A DNA stretch of 64,000 bases from the NCBI GenBank assembly GCA_963772675.1, contig CAVYYF010000002.1, positions 45,905 to 109,904 of the forward strand, in the 5' to 3' direction. Positions 35,709 to 44,620 of the stretch are shown piece after piece (the stretch's first letter is position 1; each line of letters begins with the position of its first letter). The DNA comes from JAKAGZ01 sp963772675. Its GTDB lineage: Bacteria > Bacteroidota > Ignavibacteria > Ignavibacteriales > Ignavibacteriaceae. The notes beneath the pieces are model-generated. The model ran no database searches. It had not been told where the DNA came from and saw only the letters and a program-made list of their open reading frames with translations. The position numbers and the translations under genes are program-made.

Positions 35709-36837
35709 ATGAACAATTGGTCAGGAATTTACGGGCAAATCCCTGTTATTAATATTTTAAATAAATTGCTGGACAATTCTTCCGTTCCACATGCATTTTT
35801 GTTTACGGGGTTATCCGGAGTTGGAAAAGAATTTACAGCTATCAAATTTGCGCAAGCGCTTAATTCATACGACACTTCAACCAAAGATTCCGAAAAAATA
35901 TCTAACCTAATAAGTAACTTTGCTGAACCTTATATAAAATATATTTTGCCTTTACCAAGAGGTAAAAACGAAACTGATACTTCGGGACCTTTCGAAAAAC
36001 TTTCTACAGAAGAAAATGAAACTTACTGGAAAGAATTGAGGGAAAAAGATTAATAATCCTTATTACAAAATACATATACAAAGGGCCTCGAACATAAAGA
36101 TAAGTAGTATACGCGATATAAATAAATTCTTATCAATGAACTACAGTGATATTAAGTATCGAATTATTTTAGTATCCGATGCTCATATGATGAATGAAGA
36201 AGCTCAGAATGCGTTGTTAAAAAACCTGGAAGAACCCCCTGAAGGAATAATATTTATTTTATGTACGCCATATCCGAACTTACTTAGGGAAACAATCAGG
36301 TCAAGATGCTGGCAGGTTCCATTTCAACCATTAATTGTTGAAGATATTACTAAAATACTAATAGAATATTTTTCTGTCGATAACACTTTGGCAAAGGAAG
36401 TCTCCTCGTTTTCAGGTGGTTCAGTTGCGACAGCATTAAAACTGATTGATCAGGATTTTGAATTATTAAGGGACAGGACAATATATATTCTGCGATATTC
36501 TTTTGGCAGAAAATACCATTCGGCTGTAAGTGAATTTACAAATATTTTATCCGATAATTCCGCGGAGACACTCAGGTTGCTAATACAGATGATGATTACC
36601 TGGTTGAATGATGTCCAAAAATTCAGATTCAACATTGGTGAATATTATTTCGATAAGCATCTGGAGACGTTGCAAAAATTTAATAAAAGATTTCCTAATA
36701 TAGATATCCAAAAGACTATATTTAATCTGGACAGAATGGCATCATCAATTCAGAATAATATTAATCAAAACCTTATAATTTTGAATGTTATTTTTGAGTT
36801 ATCTGCACTTACAATGCCGGGGCCAGCTGAATCTTAG
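35709..36837 (+). CDS. holB: DNA polymerase III delta' subunit, reading frame broken by one extra base
   Basis: Clamp-loader subunit. The first frame (114 residues) has the P-loop region F-L-F-T-G-L-S-G-V-G-K-E and ends at TAA 36051-36053. The next frame continues I-N-N-P-Y-Y-K-I-H, then S-S-I-R-D-I-N-K-F-L and V-S-D-A-H-M-M-N-E-E-A-Q-N-A-L-L-K, the hallmark of delta'/DnaX proteins. Removing one A from AAAAA at about 36044-36048 yields a single 375-residue protein. The P-loop ends K-E, as in non-hydrolysing delta' subunits. It should be essential, so an assembly error is the simplest explanation. Confidence 0.85.
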
Positions 36838-36986
36838 AAAGAATTATTCAGACTATGTTATAAATCTAAATGCAATTCTAATTTATATGTATAGTCATTT
36901 ACCTGATTCTTAGAACTATTTTCTATAAATTTGTATTATTAAATAGAATTTTTGTTTATAAAGAATTTAATTTGAAAAGGTTTATA

Positions 36987-38165
36987 ATGAAAAGAGTAGT
37001 AATAACAGAAGCTAAACGAACGTCTATTGGAGCGTTTTCAGGTAGTTTGGCTTCATTCACTGCAGCTCAACTTGGTAGCTTTGCTATTAAAGCGATTTTG
37101 GATAGCTCCCAATTAGATAAAAATCTAGTTGATGAAGTCATTTTCGGAAACGTCCTGACTGCAGGACAGGGACAGGCTCCGGGAAGACAAGCAGCTATCT
37201 ACGCAGGATTACCTGACAAAACTGAGTGTTTGACTATCAATAAAATGTGTGGAAGTGGCCTTAAGGCTGTTATGCTGGCTCATCAGGCTATCAAGTGTGA
37301 AGATGCTAATATAGTTATTGCTGGCGGACAGGAAAGTATGACAAATGCTCCATACTTGTTACCTAAAGCCAGAACGGGCTACAAATTTGGGAATGGTGAA
37401 ATTATCGACTCAATGATTAAAGATGGGCTATGGGATGTTTATAATGACATTCATATGGGTAGTTGCGCAGAAGCCTGTGCAAAGGACTTTAAATTCACCA
37501 GGCAACAATTGGACGAATTTACTATTGCTTCTTATCAAAAGGCGCTGGATGCACAGAAGAATGGCAAGTTTAAAGATGAAATTAGTAATGTTGTATTAAA
37601 GACAAAGACAGGTGAAACTATAGTTAACACTGATGAAGAGCCAGCCAGGGTGAAATTTGATAAAATTCCTAAGCTTAGACCAGTGTTTGATAAAAATGGA
37701 GTTGTTACTGCAGCAAACGCCTCTTCCATTAATGACGGTGCAGCTGCCTTACTTGTCATGAGTGAAGATAAAGCTAAATCACTTGGTCTTAAGCCATTAG
37801 TCGAAATTATTGCTCAAAGTTCTGCTGCAAAAGCACCGATTGAATTTACAACGGCTCCTGCTGACGCAATTGCTAAAGTACTAAAGAAAGCGAGTATGAC
37901 AAAAGATGACATTGATCTTTTTGAAATAAATGAAGCATTTGCTGTTGTATCATTGGCGGTAAACAAAATATTAGGTTTGGATACTTCAAAAGTAAATGTT
38001 AATGGAGGCGCAATCGCACTGGGACATCCTATAGGTGCTAGTGGAGCGAGAATTCTTGTTACTTTAATTCACGAAATGAAAAAAAGAAATTCAAAATACG
38101 GATTAGCTTCTCTTTGCATAGGTGGAGGCGAAGCTTCAGCGTTAATCGTAAAAAATTATAATTAG
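36987..38165 (+). CDS. Acetyl-CoA acetyltransferase (thiolase)
   Basis: Condenses two acetyl-CoA or cleaves acetoacetyl-CoA; a broader acyl range is possible. 392 residues from ATG 36987 (A-A-A-A-G-G upstream; an in-frame TTG at 36972 overlaps that site). Cys88 in K-M-C-G-S-G-L is the acylated nucleophile, His347 in L-G-H-P-I-G-A-S-G and Cys377 in L-C-I-G-G-G complete the site. The hydroxyacyl-CoA dehydrogenase follows after 15 bases, so the pair serves butanoyl/short-chain fatty acid metabolism. Confidence 0.94.
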   Translation: MKRVVITEAKRTSIGAFSGSLASFTAAQLGSFAIKAILDSSQLDKNLVDEVIFGNVLTAGQGQAPGRQAAIYAGLPDKTECLTINKMCGSGLKAVMLAHQAIKCEDANIVIAGGQESMTNAPYLLPKARTGYKFGNGEIIDSMIKDGLWDVYNDIHMGSCAEACAKDFKFTRQQLDEFTIASYQKALDAQKNGKFKDEISNVVLKTKTGETIVNTDEEPARVKFDKIPKLRPVFDKNGVVTAANASSINDGAAALLVMSEDKAKSLGLKPLVEIIAQSSAAKAPIEFTTAPADAIAKVLKKASMTKDDIDLFEINEAFAVVSLAVNKILGLDTSKVNVNGGAIALGHPIGASGARILVTLIHEMKKRNSKYGLASLCIGGGEASALIVKNYN

Positions 38166-38180
38166 AGGGGGAATGTAAAA

Positions 38181-39044
38181 ATGGAATTAAAAAATGTATC
38201 GGTAATTGGTGGTGGGACGATGGGGAATGGTATTGCCCATGTTTTTGCATTGAAAGGGTTTCAAGTAAATCTTATTGAAATGAATTCCGGGCTACTTGAA
38301 AGGGCAGTGAATACTATTTCAAAAAATCTAGATAGACAGGTTAAAAAAGAAATTATAAGTGAGAATGATAAGAAGGAAATATTAGACAGGATAAATAAAG
38401 TGGCTGGAATTGAAAATACTCCAAAAAATTCTGACCTTGTTGTAGAAGCAATCTATGAAAATATAGATGCAAAATTAAGCATATTTAAAACACTTGAAGG
38501 AATGATAAAAAAGGAAGCTATATTTGCTTCAAACACTTCATCAATCTCAATAACAGAACTTTCTTCCGTCTGTAGATCTGATAAATTCATAGGCATGCAC
38601 TTTATGAATCCGGTGCCTGTAATGAAACTAATTGAGATAATTCGTGGTTATTCTACTTCGGATGAAACTTATAATGCAATTAAAGAACTTTCTGTAAAAT
38701 TAGACAAAACACCTGTAGAAGTTTTTGATTATCCGGGATTCGTAGCTAACAGAATTCTTATGCCTATGATAAACGAAGCTGTATTTGCTTTTTTTGAAGG
38801 AGTAGCATCAGCAGAGGATATTGATACGGTCATGAAACTCGGTATGAATCATCCTATGGGACCATTAACCCTTGCTGACTTTATTGGGCTGGATGTTTGT
38901 CTTTCAATAATGGAAGTTTTATATAGTGGTTTTAACGATTCAAAATACCGTCCCTGCCCCCTGTTAAAAAAAATGGTAGCAGCCAATAAACTGGGAAGAA
39001 AAACGGGTGAAGGATTTTTTAAATATAATCAGGATAAAAAATAA
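38181..39044 (+). CDS. 3-hydroxybutyryl-CoA dehydrogenase
   Basis: NAD(P)-dependent interconversion of 3-hydroxyacyl-CoA and acetoacetyl-CoA. 287 residues: Rossmann opening V-I-G-G-G-T-M-G-N-G-I-A-H, substrate region F-A-S-N-T-S-S-I-S-I-T, catalytic M-H-F-M-N-P-V-P-V-M, and the C-terminal helical domain with N-H-P-M-G-P-L-T-L-A-D. It works directly after the thiolase upstream. The crotonase and acyl-CoA dehydrogenase needed for a full butyrate route are not in the window. Confidence 0.94.
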   Translation: MELKNVSVIGGGTMGNGIAHVFALKGFQVNLIEMNSGLLERAVNTISKNLDRQVKKEIISENDKKEILDRINKVAGIENTPKNSDLVVEAIYENIDAKLSIFKTLEGMIKKEAIFASNTSSISITELSSVCRSDKFIGMHFMNPVPVMKLIEIIRGYSTSDETYNAIKELSVKLDKTPVEVFDYPGFVANRILMPMINEAVFAFFEGVASAEDIDTVMKLGMNHPMGPLTLADFIGLDVCLSIMEVLYSGFNDSKYRPCPLLKKMVAANKLGRKTGEGFFKYNQDKK

Positions 39045-39047
39045 TAC

Positions 39048-40880
39048 TTGAAGTTATATAATAAATTACGAAAGCTTTCAAGGTTATACAGAGTAAGGAT
39101 AAATAATTTTTTCCAATCTTTTTCCCTATCTCAAGATACCTACTTACTATTACTTGGTTCCATTATAGGTGTACTATGCGGCTATGGAGCCGTGTTTTAT
39201 AAAAAAGCAATAATGGTTATTAAAACTTTCTTGTTTGATACGCCTGGAAAATTTTGGGGACTTGAGACTCTCATAAATGGCCCTAAAACCTGGGAAATTG
39301 TTCTTATACTGGTGATGATTCCTGCCTTTGGAGGATTGATTGTTGGTCTGATGTCAAAATATTTCAAAGGTGCCCAAAAAGGGGAAGGTATTCCAAAGGC
39401 AATTGATGCAGTAGCATCAAGAGGCGGAGTAATAGAAGGGCAGACTGGTTTCCTTAAAACACTAGGTGCTGTAATTAGTATTGGAACAGGTGGTGCGGGT
39501 GGAAATGAGGGACCGATCGTTATGATGGGCTCCTCTATCGCATCTTCACTAGGAAGATATCTTTCCTCATCTCCAGATAGATTAAAGATTTTAGTAGGCT
39601 GTGGTGCCGCTGCAGGTTTGGCAGCAGCTTATAATGCACCTTTGGGCGGCGCACTTTTTTCGATGGAAATTATCTTAAGAACTTTTAATGCAAAATCGTT
39701 CAGTCCTATTATTGTTGCTTCGGTTTTTGCCACTGTTATTTCAAGAGGTTATCTTGGGAATGAACCCGCATTTAAGACATCTTCTTTTAGTTTGAATACA
39801 AACTACGAATTTATCTTTTATTTAATACTTGGTGTATTGGCCGCTTTTACAGCCGTGTATTTTGTTAGAACGTTCTTGAAAATTGATGAAATATTTGATG
39901 CTAAGAATAAAGTTCCGGAATGGTTAAAACCCGCCATCGGCGGTTTAATGGTTGGGATAATTGGACTATATTTACCTGGAATTTTCAGTTTTAGTGAGGC
40001 TGCAGTTGATAATACCATTTTTAATGCCACTCCTTTTATGGTACTCTTCTTATTGCTTTTGTTTAAACCTATTGCCACAGCTTTGACTATCGGTTCCGGT
40101 GGTAACGGAGGTACATTTAGCCCCAGCATATTTACAGGGGCAATGCTTGGTGGAGCATTCGGCCAGATAGTAAATTATTTATTTCCAACTGTAAGTGCAC
40201 CTCCGGGAGCATATGCTCTTGTTGGTATGGCAGCGGTTGTAGCAGGTACCACACATGCTTCATTAACTGCTTTGATTATGGTATTTGAGATGACTAATAA
40301 TTACAAGATTATACTTCCATTAATGCTTACAATTATTGTAGCTACAACAATATCAAAGAAGATACTTAAAGGTTCGCTTTATACTTTAAAATTTGATGTG
40401 GAAGGGAAGGGAATTGATATATATGGAAGAAAAACATTGGTTCTCAAAAATATTTCAATATCAAGTATAATTGAAAAATTTGAAGATCTTGTTACGGACG
40501 ATTATACCTTTCAAAAACTTCTTGGAAAGGTTAAAGAATCCAGGTTTAATAATTTACTGGTGAAAAATAGTCAGGATAATATTATTGGCAAAATAGCATT
40601 TCAGGACATAAGAGATGCTATTTTAGATGAAGAAACCAGAAATATTATGCCTTTTCTTGTTGCTGGCGACCTTATGGTAAGAAATGTTCAAGTTATAACA
40701 AATGATAAAAACAGTGAAGATGCGTTAAAAATACTTGAAAAAATAGATATGGACTTTTTGCCGGTTCAGGATAAACAAACTGGTAAATTTCTTGGAATCG
40801 TTTCTACGGAAAACATATTAAAGAAGTATCAGAATGCATTATTTATTCAGCAAAGCGAGCAGGATCTTGCTTTGAGTTAG
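39048..40880 (+). CDS. ClC family chloride channel/antiporter with CBS domains
   Basis: A 610-residue ClC protein. The membrane part (about 28-440) has the anion-filter sequences G-E-G-I-P near 112, G-N-E-G-P near 152, and G-G-N-G-G-T-F-S-P near 352. The gating Glu of G-x-E-G-P is present, which fits either channel or proton-coupled exchange. Two CBS domains lie at about 470-600 and could sense nucleotides. The start is TTG, only three bases after the preceding stop. Confidence 0.9.
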   Translation: MKLYNKLRKLSRLYRVRINNFFQSFSLSQDTYLLLLGSIIGVLCGYGAVFYKKAIMVIKTFLFDTPGKFWGLETLINGPKTWEIVLILVMIPAFGGLIVGLMSKYFKGAQKGEGIPKAIDAVASRGGVIEGQTGFLKTLGAVISIGTGGAGGNEGPIVMMGSSIASSLGRYLSSSPDRLKILVGCGAAAGLAAAYNAPLGGALFSMEIILRTFNAKSFSPIIVASVFATVISRGYLGNEPAFKTSSFSLNTNYEFIFYLILGVLAAFTAVYFVRTFLKIDEIFDAKNKVPEWLKPAIGGLMVGIIGLYLPGIFSFSEAAVDNTIFNATPFMVLFLLLLFKPIATALTIGSGGNGGTFSPSIFTGAMLGGAFGQIVNYLFPTVSAPPGAYALVGMAAVVAGTTHASLTALIMVFEMTNNYKIILPLMLTIIVATTISKKILKGSLYTLKFDVEGKGIDIYGRKTLVLKNISISSIIEKFEDLVTDDYTFQKLLGKVKESRFNNLLVKNSQDNIIGKIAFQDIRDAILDEETRNIMPFLVAGDLMVRNVQVITNDKNSEDALKILEKIDMDFLPVQDKQTGKFLGIVSTENILKKYQNALFIQQSEQDLALS

Positions 40881-40929
40881 TTAGTCTGATATTTGAGTTC
40901 CTACGATTTTCAGGCCATTAAGATTTGAA

Positions 40930-41061
40930 ATGGATACATTTCTTAATTTTATAGAAACATTTATACTTGCATTGTTTTGGATAATGGCATTCTTGTTTGC
41001 TACGGTAATGCTGGTTGCATTTTATTATGTAATGAAATCCTATATGTCTTTTTTTAATTGA
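40930..41061 (+). CDS. Candidate 43-residue single-helix membrane protein
   Basis: ATG 40930 to TGA 41059-41061 encodes 43 residues: a short M-D-T-F-L-N-F-I-E-T start, a continuous hydrophobic helix (about 11-34) rich in Phe, Leu, Ala and Met, and a tail with K-S-Y-M-S-F-F-N. It resembles small accessory subunits of membrane enzymes in shape only. The ATG sits inside a small hairpin (GAAATG pairing with CATTTC), and no good ribosome binding site is visible, so expression is uncertain. It lies alone in a 290-base gap. Confidence 0.35.
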   Translation: MDTFLNFIETFILALFWIMAFLFATVMLVAFYYVMKSYMSFFN

Positions 41062-41174
41062 TTTAATCTTGAATGTGTGACTTACGAATTAATAATATAA
41101 GAACTTTACTTGTTGATATAGTGATGTAGGTATCGACTGTCCGATAATGTATATTATGTAAACTAATATATGCC

Positions 41175-41384
41175 CTAACTAAGCCCACTTAATTTCAAAT
41201 AAACAAGTATAATAATTATCAGAAGTATTATCCAGATCAATGGACTTCTGGTTTTCCTCCTGTTAGTTTTGAGTGTCCTGGAAAAGCCCAATTTTCTTTT
41301 CTTGCGTTCTCTTTCATCATCTTCAGGCTTATAAAACCTTGGTGGATATTCAAAAACTCTGTTTGTAGGTCTTTTCATAAACAT
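41175..41384 (-). CDS. Small basic tail-anchored membrane protein, unknown function
   Basis: A 69-residue protein: a polar, charged N-terminal part (R-V-F-E-Y-P-P-R-F-Y-K-P-E-D-D, then a run of Arg/Lys) and one C-terminal membrane helix (about 49-66, W-I-I-L-L-I-I-I-I-L-V). I recall similar small proteins in the Bacteroidetes/Chlorobi group but no known function. An in-frame ATG two codons later is an equally good start. It ends a reverse-strand run 14 bases beyond the ftsY stop. Confidence 0.65.
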   Translation of the reverse strand: MFMKRPTNRVFEYPPRFYKPEDDERERKKRKLGFSRTLKTNRRKTRSPLIWIILLIIIILVYLKLSGLS

Positions 41385-41398
41385 AATATTATATCAAT

Positions 41399-42340
41399 TT
41401 AATTTTCAAATATGGCCGATAAATATAATCCGGGCTCAAATGTCTGGAGGTCATCAATCCCTTCGCCAACCCCTATATATTTTACTGGCACATTGATTTT
41501 GGAGCACAACTGAAATATAACCCCACCTTTTGCAGTCCCATCCAGTTTTGTAACTACAACACCATCAATCTTTGTAATTTTATTAAATTCCTCAGCTTGT
41601 ATTAGAGCATTTTGTCCCGTATTACCGTCCAAAACAAGCAAAGTCTCGTTTGGAGCATAATTGAGTAGCTTCTGAATGACTTTTCTTAATTTCCTTAATT
41701 CATCCATTAGTTCAGACTTGTTGTGTAGTCGTCCTGCGGTATCAATTAAAACAATATCATATTTTTCTTTTATTGCCTTTTCTAAGACATCAAAAGCAAC
41801 AGAAGAAGGATCTGAGCCATGTTTTTTCTTGAAAATATCTACACCTGCTCTATCGGCCCAAATATCAAGTTGCTCATTTGCGGCTGCTCTGAAAGTATCT
41901 GCTGCTCCCACAATCACTTTAAGCCCGGATTGTTTATAATTATGGGCCAGTTTACCAATAGTTGTAGTCTTCCCTGCTCCATTTACTCCAACAACTAAAA
42001 TAATGTAAGGTTTATAATTGTCAAGTTCATTTCCATTCTTATTATCGTATTTGTTTTTATTAAGAACATTTTGCAGCTCAGATTTTACAGCTTCAATAAT
42101 ATTAAGGTTGGACCTATCTTTTTCAGATTTTAAAGCGATTCTGGCATTTTCTATTATTTTTTCTGTTGTTTCGAATCCTATATCAGATGTTATTAATATC
42201 TCTTCAATTTCATCAAGAGTTTTTTCATCGAGAACAGCTTTCCCGGAAACTACTTCATTGATACTATTATAGATTTTATCCCTGGTTTTAGAGAGACCGG
42301 TTTTTAATTTTCCCAGGTTAAGATTTTTTAGCAGGTTCAT
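41399..42340 (-). CDS. ftsY: Signal recognition particle receptor FtsY
   Basis: GTPase receptor that docks ribosome-nascent-chain-SRP complexes at the inner membrane. 313 residues: a short N-terminal amphipathic helix, N domain (about 20-100) and G domain with G-V-N-G-A-G-K-T-T-T near 118, D-T-F-R-A-A-A near 148, D-T-A-G-R near 199 and T-K-L-D-G near 260. The long acidic A domain of E. coli FtsY is absent, as in many bacteria. Its start overlaps the phosphatidyltransferase gene by 23 bases. Confidence 0.95.
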   Translation of the reverse strand: MNLLKNLNLGKLKTGLSKTRDKIYNSINEVVSGKAVLDEKTLDEIEEILITSDIGFETTEKIIENARIALKSEKDRSNLNIIEAVKSELQNVLNKNKYDNKNGNELDNYKPYIILVVGVNGAGKTTTIGKLAHNYKQSGLKVIVGAADTFRAAANEQLDIWADRAGVDIFKKKHGSDPSSVAFDVLEKAIKEKYDIVLIDTAGRLHNKSELMDELRKLRKVIQKLLNYAPNETLLVLDGNTGQNALIQAEEFNKITKIDGVVVTKLDGTAKGGVIFQLCSKINVPVKYIGVGEGIDDLQTFEPGLYLSAIFEN

Positions 42341-42899
42341 TCTTCTTTTGTTTTATAAATTCAAATGCTCTGATAGCATATCCTATAAGTGAGGAAATAA
42401 CTAATAAGATACTTAGTAAATATATTCCCTTAAAAAAAACTGAACTACGATTCACCTGAAACAAAATAATAAATAATACCAAGCCTATACTTATAACTGT
42501 AATTTTACCGAGCATATTTGAAGGCAAAACTCTCCCAAGTTTCCTCGAAACAAATATGCCTCCTGTAAAAATTAATACATCACGACCGACAATCATCCAA
42601 AAATAATAATCAGGTACATCTCCAATCAGGAATAATTTTAGTACTACAACTCCTATAACAAATTTGTCAGCCAGAGGATCTATAATTTTGCCCATTTCCG
42701 TAACTTCATTGAATTTCCTGGCAAGATAACCATCCAGTACATCAGTCAAAACAGCAAACCAACACAGAATCATTATGAAGGTCCGGCTGTAACCCAAGTT
42801 AATGTTATCAAAAAGTAACCACAATGGAATGACAAGCAGCAATCTTAAAAGGCTCAACAGGTTTGATTTGGTACTAATTAACTCTTTTAATTTAATCAT
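42318..42899 (-). CDS. pgsA: CDP-alcohol phosphatidyltransferase (PgsA-like)
   Basis: Membrane enzyme of phospholipid synthesis, 193 residues with about five or six helices. The signature D-G-x2-A-R-x8-G-x3-D-x3-D is complete in V-L-D-G-Y-L-A-R-K-F-N and M-G-K-I-I-D-P-L-A-D-K. The family also covers phosphatidylserine and cardiolipin synthases; the sequence opening and length favour the glycerophosphate type, but this is not certain. The ftsY start lies inside its last codons. Confidence 0.85.
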   Translation of the reverse strand: MIKLKELISTKSNLLSLLRLLLVIPLWLLFDNINLGYSRTFIMILCWFAVLTDVLDGYLARKFNEVTEMGKIIDPLADKFVIGVVVLKLFLIGDVPDYYFWMIVGRDVLIFTGGIFVSRKLGRVLPSNMLGKITVISIGLVLFIILFQVNRSSVFFKGIYLLSILLVISSLIGYAIRAFEFIKQKKNEPAKKS

Positions 42900-42948
42900 T
42901 AAAAAATATACTTAATGGTAGTTATGCAGTATTCTCACCAAGTATTTA

Positions 42949-44454
42949 TTATAGTTCATAAATTTCTTTTTTAAAATTAACATCAATCTGGGTAGGGTAT
43001 TCTCCAGAAAAACAAGCAGTACAAAAATTTTCAATTCCCGCTTCTGAAACTGCTTCAAGCATTTCCTCTTTTGTCAGGTATTCAAGACTATTAACATTCA
43101 AATAGTTTCCGATGTCTTCTATATCTTTGTGTTGATTTGCTATAAGTTCCTCCTTGCTTGGGAAATCCATTCCATAATAGCAGGGATTTTTAATCGGAGG
43201 TGATGATATCCGGAGATGAATTTCTTTTGGATTAGCTTCTCTAATTAAATTAACTAGTTGCTTTGAAGTTGTACCTCGTACAATTGAGTCATCAACAACG
43301 ACTACAGTTCTACCTTCAAGAACTCCTTTAACAGTATTAAATTTTATTTTAACCCCTATTTCTCTTTTAGCCTGGCCCGGTTGAATAAATGTTCTACCAA
43401 TATAATGGCTTCTTATTAGCCCGATTTCGAGTCTTGAATCTATTCCCTGTTTTTCAAGCTGAGTTTGATAACCAATAGCACAAGTGTTTGAACTGTCCGG
43501 TACACTTATTACAATAACTCTCTCTCCATCTTTGTCTTTTACCGGGTGCTTTTTAGCCAGAATTTTTCCAAGTCTGCGCCTCATTTTATCTACACTGTGT
43601 CCAAATATAAAACTGTCAGGACGAGAAAAATAAATATATTCAAATATACATTGCTTTTTGTGTAGAGAAGGTAACGTTATCATTGTTGACCTTTCAATAC
43701 CTGTTCTTATTACCTCATCATCAATTATTATCATTTCTCCTGGTTCAACATCCCGAACATATTCAGCTGAAAGAATATCGAATGCACATGTCTCTGATGC
43801 TATGATAAAAGACCCAGCTGATTTACCTATTGCAAGTGGCCTGAAGCCATAACCATCACGTGCTGCAATTAGTTTGTCGTCTGTTAAAATTATAAGGCAA
43901 AAGGCTCCTTCTAGTTTGGATAAAGCTTCTTTAATCTGATCAATTTGGTTATCAAGTTTACTGCGTGCAATTAAATGTAAAATTACTTCAGTATCACTTG
44001 TGGTCTGGAATATAGCACCTTCGTTAACAAGCTCTTCACGAAGTTGTTTTGCGTTTGTTAAATTTCCATTATGTGAAACTGCGAGATTACCGAGTCTGTA
44101 GTTAACAACAAAAGGCTGTATATTTTTTTTAGATTCTGAAGAGCCTGTTGTGGAATATCGGTTATGTCCGATAGCTGAATTACCGACAAGTACTTTTTTG
44201 AAAACATCATTATCGGAATAAACTTCCGAGACGAGCCCTTCGCTTTTGTGCATATTAAAAACGGAGTGTCCCCTTTCATTAAAACTTTGTGTCACAATTC
44301 CGGTAGCTTCTTGTCCCCTATGCTGAAGGGCGTGCAGTCCATAGTAAGTTTTTACTGAGGCCTGTGGGGTTCCAAAAATTCCGAATATTCCACAGAAGCA
44401 TTTAGGTTTATCAGATTTTATTATCATTTCTTTACTAGTTTTAGAATTAGGCAT
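42949..44454 (-). CDS. purF: Amidophosphoribosyltransferase
   Basis: First committed step of purine synthesis. 501 residues from the ATG at 44454. After a short propeptide the sequence reads C-F-C-G-I-F-G-I-F-G; Cys21 should be the exposed N-terminal nucleophile. Glutaminase domain about 21-250. PRTase motif V-V-V-V-D-D-S-I-V-R-G-T-T near 365. Cysteines in K-K-Q-C-I-F-E, K-N-P-C-Y-Y-G and F-C-T-A-C-F match the 4Fe-4S ligands of the Bacillus-type enzyme. A TTG two codons upstream is a possible alternative start. Confidence 0.95.
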   Translation of the reverse strand: MPNSKTSKEMIIKSDKPKCFCGIFGIFGTPQASVKTYYGLHALQHRGQEATGIVTQSFNERGHSVFNMHKSEGLVSEVYSDNDVFKKVLVGNSAIGHNRYSTTGSSESKKNIQPFVVNYRLGNLAVSHNGNLTNAKQLREELVNEGAIFQTTSDTEVILHLIARSKLDNQIDQIKEALSKLEGAFCLIILTDDKLIAARDGYGFRPLAIGKSAGSFIIASETCAFDILSAEYVRDVEPGEMIIIDDEVIRTGIERSTMITLPSLHKKQCIFEYIYFSRPDSFIFGHSVDKMRRRLGKILAKKHPVKDKDGERVIVISVPDSSNTCAIGYQTQLEKQGIDSRLEIGLIRSHYIGRTFIQPGQAKREIGVKIKFNTVKGVLEGRTVVVVDDSIVRGTTSKQLVNLIREANPKEIHLRISSPPIKNPCYYGMDFPSKEELIANQHKDIEDIGNYLNVNSLEYLTKEEMLEAVSEAGIENFCTACFSGEYPTQIDVNFKKEIYEL

Positions 44455-44620
44455 AAACAAAATTAAATAATGATGAGGTTGGTAGCAAGTATGAAGAAAT
44501 TATAATAAATATGTCTTTTTATACTAATTTTTAACATCCCGCCTCTAAAGAGCATTTATTTGGTTTGCACTAACATATAGAGACAGTACCAAAAATATGA
44601 ACAATTTATACAGACTAATA

